Source of the DNA: Aneurinibacillus sp. REN35 | GTDB lineage: Bacteria; Bacillota; Bacilli; Aneurinibacillales; Aneurinibacillaceae | Assembly: GCF_041379945.2 (NCBI RefSeq) | Contig: NZ_JBFTXJ020000005.1 | Coordinates: 124,001-188,000, forward strand | Reading direction: 5' to 3' | Length of the DNA stretch: 64,000 nt | In this document: one piece after another, positions 53,651-61,435 of the stretch | Position numbering within the stretch: position 1 is the stretch's first letter | Layout: every line of letters begins with the position of its first letter | Program-made: the position numbers and the translations under genes | Notes under the pieces: model-generated | Database searches by the model: none | Seen by the model: only the letters and a program-made list of their open reading frames with translations | Told to the model about the DNA's origin: nothing

Positions 53651-54499
53651 TTAGTTTGAAGCGGCTAACATATCCCGATTAAACCACTTTTTACTAATCT
53701 TTAAGTATGTTCCGTCTGCTTCCATCTCCCTGAGCGCCTTATTAACTGCTTCTAATAATTCTTTGTTTCCTTTTTGCACAGGTATTCCACACTTATCCAC
53801 ATACACGGGCTGGCCTACTGCTTTTACAGGAATATTGCTTTCCTGGATTGCATGTTGCCCTACACCAAGATCTGTAATAACAGCATCTACCCGTCCTTCA
53901 TTTTTTAGCTCTTGTAATGCAAAAATATCGGTTTCATATTCTCTTACTTTTCCATTAGGCCCCACTAGTTCCTGAGCAAAATCTTTGTACGTAGAAGCTG
54001 TTACAACTCCAACTACTCTGCCTTGTAAATCTTCTTTTGTATTTATACCGGATGAATTTTTTTCATTTACAAATATGGCTGCTTGGGAAAGAAAATATGG
54101 CTGTGAAAAATCAACCTGCTTTGCGCGCTCTTCAGTTATAGACATTCCGCCAATGATCGCATCGTATTTTCCTGCTTTAAGTCCCTGTAAAATTGAACCC
54201 CATGTGGTCTGAACAGGCATAGGCTCAAGTCCAAGCCTTTTAGCAACCTCGTTTGCAATATCTACATCGAAACCAACCAGAGTGTTATCCTTGTCAGTAT
54301 AATTATAAGGCTTTGCCATGCCACTAAGAGCAAAGGTTAATTTTCCTTCTGTGATTGTCTTGTATTTATTCGCTTGTGTTGAGTTCTCTTCCGCTTTAGA
54401 ATTTACCTTTTCTGTTGAAGTAGTTGAACTACATCCAAATAAAAACATAATGAAAAGCATGCATAAGCCGATTATTATTACTTGCTTCTTTTGCATCAT
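53651..54499 (-). CDS. Polar amino-acid ABC transporter binding lipoprotein
   Basis: A 282-residue SBP_bac_3 lipoprotein with lipobox F-L-F-G-C. Typical blocks are KYNYTDKDNTLVGFDVDIANEVAKRLG and DAIIGGMSITEERAKQVDFSQPYF. Ligand unknown; the cassette suggests a D-amino acid, diaminopimelate or an N-acylated form. A tandem ATG start (54499/54496) follows GGAGG. Confidence 0.93.
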   Translation of the reverse strand: MMQKKQVIIIGLCMLFIMFLFGCSSTTSTEKVNSKAEENSTQANKYKTITEGKLTFALSGMAKPYNYTDKDNTLVGFDVDIANEVAKRLGLEPMPVQTTWGSILQGLKAGKYDAIIGGMSITEERAKQVDFSQPYFLSQAAIFVNEKNSSGINTKEDLQGRVVGVVTASTYKDFAQELVGPNGKVREYETDIFALQELKNEGRVDAVITDLGVGQHAIQESNIPVKAVGQPVYVDKCGIPVQKGNKELLEAVNKALREMEADGTYLKISKKWFNRDMLAASN

Positions 54500-54507
54500 T
54501 AGTCCTC

Positions 54508-55317
54508 CTATTTTTTCAAATTCGCATACTCAAAGACCGCCAATCCAATTTTGCCTAATGCCTGTTTAGCTCGCAAAGCATCGCTTCCCTTTGATAAAAC
54601 CGAAATCGTAAATGTTCTTTGTCCTATATACAAGATTCCTATATCGTGCTGTCTGTCGTCATCCCATCCTGATTTACTTGCGAATTTCCATTTTGGAATT
54701 CCCCCTATCAAATTTGTGTACTGCACGGGCAGCATGGATGGTAATCCATCACAAAATTGCTGTTTTTTTAAAATTTGAACCATCTGACCGCAAACATGGC
54801 GGGAGAGAAAGGTCCCTGTAGCAATTTTCTTTAATAAAATAGACGCATCATGAGCATTGATTACATTTTTACTCTCTATATGAGCAGGATAAATCATCAT
54901 TTTACGGTGAAACTGACTTGCTTTCATCTCTAGTTCCATCAGGGTTTTTCTAATGTTTTCCAAACCGATAAGTTCAATTATTATATTGGTTGCCGTATTA
55001 TCACTTTGTATAATCATTAAAGTAAGTAAATCATATATAGTCATTTGAATACCTGGAGTCAAATGTTGCAGAATACCTGTTCCTCCTACTATCTCTTCTT
55101 TTTGTACACATACATATTCATGTAAGTGAATCCTTTTTTCTTCTATAGCTGCAAAGACAGCAGCCATAATGGGTACTTTTATGAGGCTTTCAGCAAGGAA
55201 GAGTTCTCCTGCATTCCATCTCCATTGCTTATCCTCATCTAGATCCTCAATCACAATTCCCCATGTTCCCCCTGCTTCCTTTATAAGCTGTAAAATACAA
55301 GCCTCTAGTGCTTCCAC
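54508..55317 (-). CDS. Class A beta-lactamase-fold enzyme without signal peptide
   Basis: A 269-residue serine hydrolase of the class A fold: S-L-I-K (active Ser about residue 44), S-D-N (about 109) and K-S-G (K-S-G-W, about 216). No N-terminal signal is present, so it should be cytoplasmic, and the omega loop has no E-x-x-L-N motif. It is located between a D-aminoacylase and an ABC importer gene, which suggests it hydrolyses an imported D-amino-acid amide or peptide. A resistance role is unlikely. GTG start with GGAGGG upstream. Confidence 0.8.
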   Translation of the reverse strand: MEALEACILQLIKEAGGTWGIVIEDLDEDKQWRWNAGELFLAESLIKVPIMAAVFAAIEEKRIHLHEYVCVQKEEIVGGTGILQHLTPGIQMTIYDLLTLMIIQSDNTATNIIIELIGLENIRKTLMELEMKASQFHRKMMIYPAHIESKNVINAHDASILLKKIATGTFLSRHVCGQMVQILKKQQFCDGLPSMLPVQYTNLIGGIPKWKFASKSGWDDDRQHDIGILYIGQRTFTISVLSKGSDALRAKQALGKIGLAVFEYANLKK

Positions 55318-55344
55318 ATCCTTTCCCTCCTTTCTTTTCTTTAC

Positions 55345-56931
55345 TTAAATTAACTGTCTGCGTATCACCCGTCCTGCTGTAGCACCTGTAAAACATCCAT
55401 CTCTCACGGTCCATTCTCCATTAATTAAAACATGTTCAATACCAATACATTCCTGGAGCGGATCATCATAGGTCGCTTGATCCATAACAGTATTTGGATT
55501 AAATACAACAATATCCGCTTGGTATCCCTCACGGATCATTCCACGATCTTGCAGACGCAAAAGCTGTGCCGGAGCATGGGTCATTCTGCGAATAGCTTCC
55601 CAAATCGGAAAAACCTTCCTATCCCTAGCGTAATATCCCAACACCCTCGGAAAGGAACCATAAAGGCGAGGATGCGGTTTGCCTCCAAAAACTCCATCAG
55701 ACCCCACCATTTGTAAAGGGTGCTGCATAGCATTGATCACATCCTCATCTTCTCCCCAATGAATAATCATCGTGACAGCCGCCTCTTCTTCAATCAATAA
55801 ATCCATTGCTGCCTCATCGGGACTCTTTCCCCACAACTTCGCAATTTCCATTACACTTTTTCCCAGTATTTCTTTATTTTTTTCTGATGCTACCGAAGCG
55901 ATAACGATATTTTCCCACCCATTATTTTTTACGGTGTTATCGTATTCCCCATTATTCGCCATATCCCATTTAATTTTTTCGCGTGTGGAAGAATCCTGAA
56001 GTCGCGTCAGCATATCTTCCGTACCTCCATCATGCATCCATGGAGGAAGAACTGCATGAAAAACAGTAGAAGCAGCTGTATAAGGATATTGATCAAATGT
56101 AACTTCGATTCCTTCTGCACGAGCAGCATCTAACTTTTCTAACGCTATCTCAAATTTATTGCGGTTCACATTCCCACAAACTTTGAAATGGGAGACATGA
56201 AGCCGTACTCCTGAAATTCGTGCTACATCAATTACTTCATCCAATGCTTCAAGCGAGAGATTACTTTCATTTCGAATATGTACCATAAAACAACCATCAT
56301 ATTTTGCTGTGCTCTTACAAATCTCACTTAATTCTTCTTTATTTGCATACACACAAGGCGGATATTGAATGCCCGAGGAAATGCCAAACGCCCCTTGTCT
56401 CATTCCTTCTTCAACAAGTTCGCCCATCAGGCGTATTTCTTCATCCCTTGCCGCATGTCCCTCAAATCCCATTACTAATGTACGAACAGCTCCATGAGGA
56501 ATTAGATACGTAGCATTTCCGACAATCTTCATTTGGTCTAGATAACTTAAATATTCTTCTACGGTATTCCACGGCCAGCTCCCTATGTCACCATTTAGCC
56601 CTTTTAACTGCTTCTGCCATAATGATTTTGTTTTCTCAGAAACAGGTGCAACAGAAATACCATCTTGGCCAAATACTTCTGTTGTAATGCCTTGTAAAGC
56701 ACGGATATAGTGCACTTTTGGTGTCATACACCATAAGTCGGAATGAGAATGTGGATCGATAAACCCTGGTGAGACCACTAAGCCATCAGCATTTATTTCA
56801 TGCCTCCCTCTATCCTCCATTTTTTTCGCTATTTTTCTTATCTTTCCATCAGAGACTCCAATATCTATCTTTGTCCATGGACTTCCGCTGCCATCACATA
56901 ACATACCGTTTCTAATCACAAAATCAAACAC
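55345..56931 (-). CDS. N-acyl-D-amino-acid deacylase (D-aminoacylase)
   Basis: A 528-residue amidohydrolase of the D-aminoacylase group. The metal motif is FIDPHSHSDL, with VFGQDGISVAPV, PHGAVRTLVMG, HIRNESN, HVSHFKVCG and a terminal SDGVFGGKPHPRLYGSF carrying the catalytic Asp. It hydrolyses N-acyl-D-amino acids or D-dipeptides to free D-amino acids. GTG start with AGGAGAGG upstream. It follows the regulator gene by 49 bases, so it is likely under its control. Confidence 0.9.
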   Translation of the reverse strand: MFDFVIRNGMLCDGSGSPWTKIDIGVSDGKIRKIAKKMEDRGRHEINADGLVVSPGFIDPHSHSDLWCMTPKVHYIRALQGITTEVFGQDGISVAPVSEKTKSLWQKQLKGLNGDIGSWPWNTVEEYLSYLDQMKIVGNATYLIPHGAVRTLVMGFEGHAARDEEIRLMGELVEEGMRQGAFGISSGIQYPPCVYANKEELSEICKSTAKYDGCFMVHIRNESNLSLEALDEVIDVARISGVRLHVSHFKVCGNVNRNKFEIALEKLDAARAEGIEVTFDQYPYTAASTVFHAVLPPWMHDGGTEDMLTRLQDSSTREKIKWDMANNGEYDNTVKNNGWENIVIASVASEKNKEILGKSVMEIAKLWGKSPDEAAMDLLIEEEAAVTMIIHWGEDEDVINAMQHPLQMVGSDGVFGGKPHPRLYGSFPRVLGYYARDRKVFPIWEAIRRMTHAPAQLLRLQDRGMIREGYQADIVVFNPNTVMDQATYDDPLQECIGIEHVLINGEWTVRDGCFTGATAGRVIRRQLI

Positions 56932-56980
56932 CGTTATTTTTCCTCTCCTTCAGCATAATAATCTTATTATTCTGTAAATT

Positions 56981-58312
56981 TTAGGTATTACCTGATAGTA
57001 AACCAATATTTATGCTGTATAATTGCCTAGGTCTTCCTCTGCTTATAGGCTGTTCTTCGCCTACTATTTCAGCTAAGTTTCCTTGTTCTAATTTGCTTAA
57101 AATTCTCCGTGCACTCCTCAATGTAACTCCGAATGCATACGATAAATCTAAAGCTGATATTGCACAACTTCCATAGCTTTGGCAAAAAGAGATAACTTTA
57201 TTTAATGTTCCTACACTCAATCCAACCTCGTGAGCTAACTTTATTAAATCCGGATCATCTGAACGAATCGAATAACGTATTTGATAATTATTACCTATCG
57301 GTCCTGAAACATCTCCATCCTGCATCATAACGTAACAACTTCCAGCACCTTGAGACTTAGCTTTAGATAAAGCTTCTCGGGCTTTACTCTCAGCTTCGTT
57401 AGCAGATTTTCCAAATCCGATTCCAATATTCGCCTTTAAACCTAGACGATTAACAATCTCATCTAAGAATGGATATGCCCTAAAGTTATGAGTTGATTTT
57501 TCAATAACACCATGTGTAGTAACAAAAGTGATTTCATCTCTGTTTGACCAATTGAGAAGCGCTTGGATCTCTTCGCTATAGTCAATTAAAACCTGCTGCA
57601 GAGCAAGTTTTTTACGTTGGATTTCATACTCAGCAGAACTGCGTCTCATGGAAAAATCATCAACCCATATAATACCAATAGCGAGCTGGGTTTCACTTAA
57701 TTGGGAACTTCTACCCTCTAATTCAACTCTTTGTAGACAATCTCTAATCGTGGATTTAGTCGGTATAATCCTATAACAAGGTACTCCTTGAGATACTAAT
57801 TCATTGTACACAGATGCTACACATGTAAGTACAACGTCGACTTCTCGCTTTTTCCACAAATCATAATGAAACGCCATAATATCACTGGATGTAAGGTTGA
57901 CTTGATATTCTTTGATAAATAACTGGTCAACTGATATTTCTAATTCATCAAGCCTATCTAAAATTTCTTCTTTTTTCAAAATATCAATACTGAGTCTGAT
58001 GCTATGGTCTTTTCCTTTGTATCTGTTATCACGAAACATTTGAAAAAAGACACGATATAGGCTGGTCCCCGTATGAGGGAGATAAATCATAGGCTTTCTT
58101 ACTTCTACTTGTTGGCGAGTTATCTCATATGGGATAGGTCCAGCAAATAGAAATACATCCGTTGTTTCGATATTTTGTTGTACAAGTTCTAATGTTTGAC
58201 TTATATCTTGGTAACTGCATGCCTTTACATGTAACTCAGGAAAATTTTGAGATTCACCTATAATTTCTGAAATAAAGTCAAAAGGTGCGAGTAAAGTAAC
58301 TTGAATTTTCAT
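56981..58312 (-). CDS. Transcription regulator of the D-amino-acid cassette
   Basis: A 443-residue protein. Residues about 1-190 resemble the PrpR-N/sensory type with no phosphorylation site. Residues about 205-355 look like a degenerate GGDEF/cyclase-like domain (IGIGFGKSANEAESKAREALSKAK). The C-terminal 65 residues form a winged helix-turn-helix (ISALDLSYAFGVTLRSARRILSKLEQGNL), ending in a proline-arginine strand. GGAGG precedes ATG. Its promoter is overlapped by an 18-nt perfect palindrome, so autoregulation is likely. Family name not certain. Confidence 0.75.
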   Translation of the reverse strand: MKIQVTLLAPFDFISEIIGESQNFPELHVKACSYQDISQTLELVQQNIETTDVFLFAGPIPYEITRQQVEVRKPMIYLPHTGTSLYRVFFQMFRDNRYKGKDHSIRLSIDILKKEEILDRLDELEISVDQLFIKEYQVNLTSSDIMAFHYDLWKKREVDVVLTCVASVYNELVSQGVPCYRIIPTKSTIRDCLQRVELEGRSSQLSETQLAIGIIWVDDFSMRRSSAEYEIQRKKLALQQVLIDYSEEIQALLNWSNRDEITFVTTHGVIEKSTHNFRAYPFLDEIVNRLGLKANIGIGFGKSANEAESKAREALSKAKSQGAGSCYVMMQDGDVSGPIGNNYQIRYSIRSDDPDLIKLAHEVGLSVGTLNKVISFCQSYGSCAISALDLSYAFGVTLRSARRILSKLEQGNLAEIVGEEQPISRGRPRQLYSINIGLLSGNT

Positions 58313-58355
58313 GTATCCTCCTTCCCGCTATAATTAACTGATTATTCATACTTTC

Positions 58356-58384
58356 ATATTATGCTTATGAATAAATAAGGTCAA
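58356..58384 (-). promoter_or_regulatory. Promoter of the D-amino-acid cassette
   Basis: Minus strand -35 TTGACC (58379-58384), 17-base spacer, -10 TAATAT (58356-58361). The -35 lies in the palindrome. Confidence 0.75.
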
Positions 58385-58414
58385 TTTCCGTTAATAGACC
58401 TTATTTATTCATAA
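58365..58414. promoter_or_regulatory. 18-nt perfect inverted repeat, probable operator
   Basis: Left arm TTATGAATAAATAAGGTC (58365-58382), 14-base spacer, right arm the exact complement (58397-58414). It covers the -35 and spacer of the promoter, as a repressor site would. A partial copy, ATTATTCATA, lies near 58340. Confidence 0.75.
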
Positions 58415-58428
58415 TCTAATCAAAAAAA

Positions 58429-58475
58429 ACGCTTATCTAGATCCACACAAGAAACTATGTGAATTAGATAAGCGT
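58429..58475 (-). terminator. mqnC terminator
   Basis: ACGCTTATCTA and TAGATAAGCGT with inner CACA/TGTG; on the minus strand T8 follows. It separates mqnC from the D-amino-acid cassette. Confidence 0.85.
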
Positions 58476-58487
58476 AGATTTGTATCA

Positions 58488-59612
58488 TTAGTTCTGCATT
58501 ACAAAATCAGTCTCCATCTTCTCGCCTTCTTCGAACACGCGCAAAATGTCATAATTCGTATTGCGCTGGGCGGGGATCTTGCCGGCTTCACGGATCAGGT
58601 CAAGAATATGGTTTGTGTTCACTTTGTACGTACAAGCTGCGGCCGAGACCACATTTTCTTCCATCATGGTCGAACCGAAGTCATTGCATCCGTACTGTAG
58701 GGAAAGCTTGCCGATATCCGGTCCCATCGTTACCCAGGAAGACTGAAAGTTCGGGATGTTATCGATCATCAAGCGGGAGATGGCAACATTTTTCAAATAC
58801 TGCTCCGGCGTTTGCCGCTCGCCCTTCATGTTCGTATTATCCGGTTGGAACGTCCATGAAATAAATGCCAGGAAGCCAGGACCGCCGACAGCTTTCATCT
58901 CATCCTGCGCGTCACGTACGCGCAGCAGATGCAGGACACGTTCTTCCATCGATTCACCGAATCCGATAACCATTGTGGCGGTTGAAGACATGCCTACGCG
59001 ATTCGCTGTTTTCATTACATCGATCCATTCCTGCCAAGATCCCTTCAGGCGGCTGATTTTTCTCCGTGTACGATCATCAAGAATCTCCGCCCCTGCTCCC
59101 GGCAATGAATCAAGTCCTGCTTCATGCAGAAGACGAATTGTCTCTTCTACTGATTTATTCGACACTTCAGCAATCTTAACGATTTCGGCTACAGACAACG
59201 AGTGCATCTGAATGGATGGAAAGCGCTGCTTAATTCCGCGCAGTAGATCTGTATAGTACGATAACGGCAGATTCGGATTGGTACCGCCCTGCATCAGAAT
59301 CTCCGTTCCCTGCACATCAATTGTCTCCTGGATCTTTTGGTACACCTCTTCATTAGATAGAACATAGCCTTCCTTCGAGCCCGGTGCACGATAAAATGCG
59401 CAGAAGCGGCAATATGTGTCACACACGTTCGTATAATTAATGTTGCGTCCGATCACAAATGTCGTAATGGGCTCCGGATGCCACTTTTCCATTATTTTGT
59501 TTGCGTAATGGCCTAATTTCTCTATTTCATCGCTTTCATACAAACGAAGGCCATCTTCCAGTCCTAGCCGTTCACCCGCTAACGCCCGTTCTACTATTTG
59601 GTCAATCGCCAC
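58488..59612 (-). CDS. mqnC: Cyclic dehypoxanthine futalosine synthase MqnC
   Basis: A 374-residue radical-SAM enzyme with the cluster motif C-D-T-Y-C-R-F-C (CxxxCxxC) near residue 57. It matches MqnC in blocks RNINYTNVC, GGTNPNLPLSYYTDL, DSLPGAGAEIL, TMVIGFGE and FQSSWVTMGPDIGK. It forms the cyclic intermediate of the futalosine menaquinone pathway. I chose GTG 59612 because GGAGGG is 7 bases upstream; the longer TTG start would overlap that site. No other mqn gene is near. Confidence 0.93.
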   Translation of the reverse strand: MAIDQIVERALAGERLGLEDGLRLYESDEIEKLGHYANKIMEKWHPEPITTFVIGRNINYTNVCDTYCRFCAFYRAPGSKEGYVLSNEEVYQKIQETIDVQGTEILMQGGTNPNLPLSYYTDLLRGIKQRFPSIQMHSLSVAEIVKIAEVSNKSVEETIRLLHEAGLDSLPGAGAEILDDRTRRKISRLKGSWQEWIDVMKTANRVGMSSTATMVIGFGESMEERVLHLLRVRDAQDEMKAVGGPGFLAFISWTFQPDNTNMKGERQTPEQYLKNVAISRLMIDNIPNFQSSWVTMGPDIGKLSLQYGCNDFGSTMMEENVVSAAACTYKVNTNHILDLIREAGKIPAQRNTNYDILRVFEEGEKMETDFVMQN

Positions 59613-59659
59613 GGTATATCCCTCCAAACGTTACATTCACTCTCTCATGGTAACACAAA

Positions 59660-59688
59660 GCCCCCTGCTTGCCTACCATGCAGGGGGC
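59660..59688 (-). terminator. Terminator of the small gene at 59707-59928
   Basis: GCCCCCTGC and GCAGGGGGC; a short T-run (TTTG) follows on the minus strand, so termination strength is moderate. Confidence 0.55.
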
Positions 59689-59706
59689 GTACAAACGTAT
59701 GGGTGA

Positions 59707-59928
59707 TTATTCCGCAAAGCCAATTTCTTCATATACTTCCGGCTGCCAATGAATGACACAACGATCAAGCGGCAGATTAATCTCACGCATCCCGTTTGGC
59801 TTTCCATTGAAGTAAATCACTTCCGATAAGATCACACGGTTATCCTTGAGCTGCACTTCTCCCTGCATCCGCTGTACCGTTTGATCCATTCCATAAAATA
59901 CAACTTCGCCTGTCCCAATTGTTTTCAT
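59707..59928 (-). CDS. Small hypothetical protein, 73 residues
   Basis: A soluble protein with several beta-type strands (TGEVVFYGMDQTVQRMQGEVQL ... RCVIHWQPEVYEEIGFAE) and no transmembrane segment. GGAGG is 8 bases before ATG. Family not recognised. It lies 94 bases before the mqnC start. Confidence 0.55.
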   Translation of the reverse strand: MKTIGTGEVVFYGMDQTVQRMQGEVQLKDNRVILSEVIYFNGKPNGMREINLPLDRCVIHWQPEVYEEIGFAE

Positions 59929-59964
59929 TTCTTTATCCTCCCTGTAGGTACATATCTTCTCTAT

Positions 59965-60453
59965 CTATTTGCTATTCTGGGATGCTTCGACGAAAGCCCG
60001 AATTTCTTCAGGTGAGAAGCGGGATAATACATCCTGCTTCAACTTTTGTTTTTCTTCCGCTGTTAATCCATCTGATACCATAGAACGGTACTGATTCATC
60101 TCAGAGACAGAAAAACGCTTCATCGCATAGCGTGCTGCTTCGCTGTTGTTTTCGAATTTTATACTTTTTTCTGCACTCTCGCCCTTTGCTTGGCCGCTTT
60201 CACTCTTATTTCCGGATGCTTCAGAGGAACCAGTCGCTTTTGCAATTTCAGCTTGAACAGCAGGATCTTTCGCAGCTTGCTCTACCTTAGCTTGGAAATC
60301 CTTATCTTCAATCATCTTTTTTATGGTTGGATCTTTCATGACCTCATCGGTTACTTTCTTCATCGTCTTATCCGCCGCGTAATCGAACGCGAATTTCGCG
60401 CCGACACCGAGCAGAACAAGGAGGGAGAGGCCTATGATCAGCAATTTCTTCAT
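59965..60453 (-). CDS. Membrane-anchored helical protein upstream of dnaI
   Basis: A 162-residue protein with an N-terminal signal-anchor (about 3-22). A helical Lys/Glu/Ala-rich segment (about 30-70), a Ser/Gly/Lys linker and a C-terminal helical segment (FSVSEMNQYRSMVSDGLTAEEKQKLKQDVLSRFSPEEI) follow. Family not recognised. It is 37 bases after dnaI in the same direction. Confidence 0.6.
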   Translation of the reverse strand: MKKLLIIGLSLLVLLGVGAKFAFDYAADKTMKKVTDEVMKDPTIKKMIEDKDFQAKVEQAAKDPAVQAEIAKATGSSEASGNKSESGQAKGESAEKSIKFENNSEAARYAMKRFSVSEMNQYRSMVSDGLTAEEKQKLKQDVLSRFSPEEIRAFVEASQNSK

Positions 60454-60490
60454 GTTCCATTCACCATACCTTCCTTATCGATTACATCTG

Positions 60491-61417
60491 TTAGCCGATT
60501 CTTCGATTCATGCCATTTACTTCATACGCCTGTGTATAATAACGAATACGCTCCATGACGCGCATCGCTTTTAGCTGCTCAATACCTGCCTTTTGTGAAT
60601 AAGCCAAGTGTTCCTGTAATTCCTCATACGTATAATTCGATGTATACAGTACAGGCAAATTCTCACTGACACGGTATTGCAGGATGGCACCCAGAATTTC
60701 ATCTCTGGCCCAGGGTGATAATGACTCTGCACCAATATCATCAAGAATAAGGACCGGCACCTCTTTGAGCACATTAATCTTCTCTTGTACTGTATTGTCG
60801 CCCAAAGCATCTTTAATTTCACGAAAAAAGTCAGGGGTATAGACCATCAGCGAGGCAATCCCCCGCTCCGCCAGTTTTTTGGCGGCAGCCCCCATTAAAT
60901 AGCTTTTGCCAACACCAAATGGCCCGTAGAGATACAGCCCCTTTGTCCCTGGCTCCCCTGGATTCACATCCTTACAAAACTGAAGCAGACCCCGAATTGA
61001 CTTAACCCGCTCCGCATCCATATCCAAGTCCGCAAACGAAGCGGATAAAATTTCTTTCGGAATGTGATGGGTACGAATCAACTTCTCCCGTTCTTTCTGC
61101 TGGCGGTCTAATACATACAGTCGACAGGGGGCATGTCGTACCTCAATGGATACTCCTGTCCAATCCATCATCGCCTGATGACCCTTCAATAAGTTCGGAC
61201 AAGCATCCAAACCTGGACAGCGATTGCAGTGCTCCGCTTCCTCAATCGTTTGATTAATGCGTGATAACGAGCGGGCAATATGAGCGGTAGTAATTTCTGG
61301 ATGCTGCTTACGCAGCTCGATTACCTCCGGCCTGCGGGCGATATCATCAACAATTTCATCAAATGAATATTTCCCGTTCAGCTTATATGAAGCAAGCAAT
61401 TTATTCATCCGCTGCAT
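60491..61417 (-). CDS. dnaI: Primosomal helicase loader DnaI
   Basis: A 308-residue protein with an N-terminal zinc site (C-N-R-C-P-G-L-D-A-C and later His) typical of DnaI. The AAA+ domain has Walker A GPFGVGKSYLM and Walker B VLILDDIGAESL. It loads the replicative helicase with DnaB and DnaD. It starts at ATG 61417 with GGGGGAG upstream. It follows dnaB by 18 bases. Confidence 0.95.
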   Translation of the reverse strand: MQRMNKLLASYKLNGKYSFDEIVDDIARRPEVIELRKQHPEITTAHIARSLSRINQTIEEAEHCNRCPGLDACPNLLKGHQAMMDWTGVSIEVRHAPCRLYVLDRQQKEREKLIRTHHIPKEILSASFADLDMDAERVKSIRGLLQFCKDVNPGEPGTKGLYLYGPFGVGKSYLMGAAAKKLAERGIASLMVYTPDFFREIKDALGDNTVQEKINVLKEVPVLILDDIGAESLSPWARDEILGAILQYRVSENLPVLYTSNYTYEELQEHLAYSQKAGIEQLKAMRVMERIRYYTQAYEVNGMNRRIG

Positions 61418-61435
61418 ACTCTCTCTCCCCCCTCT

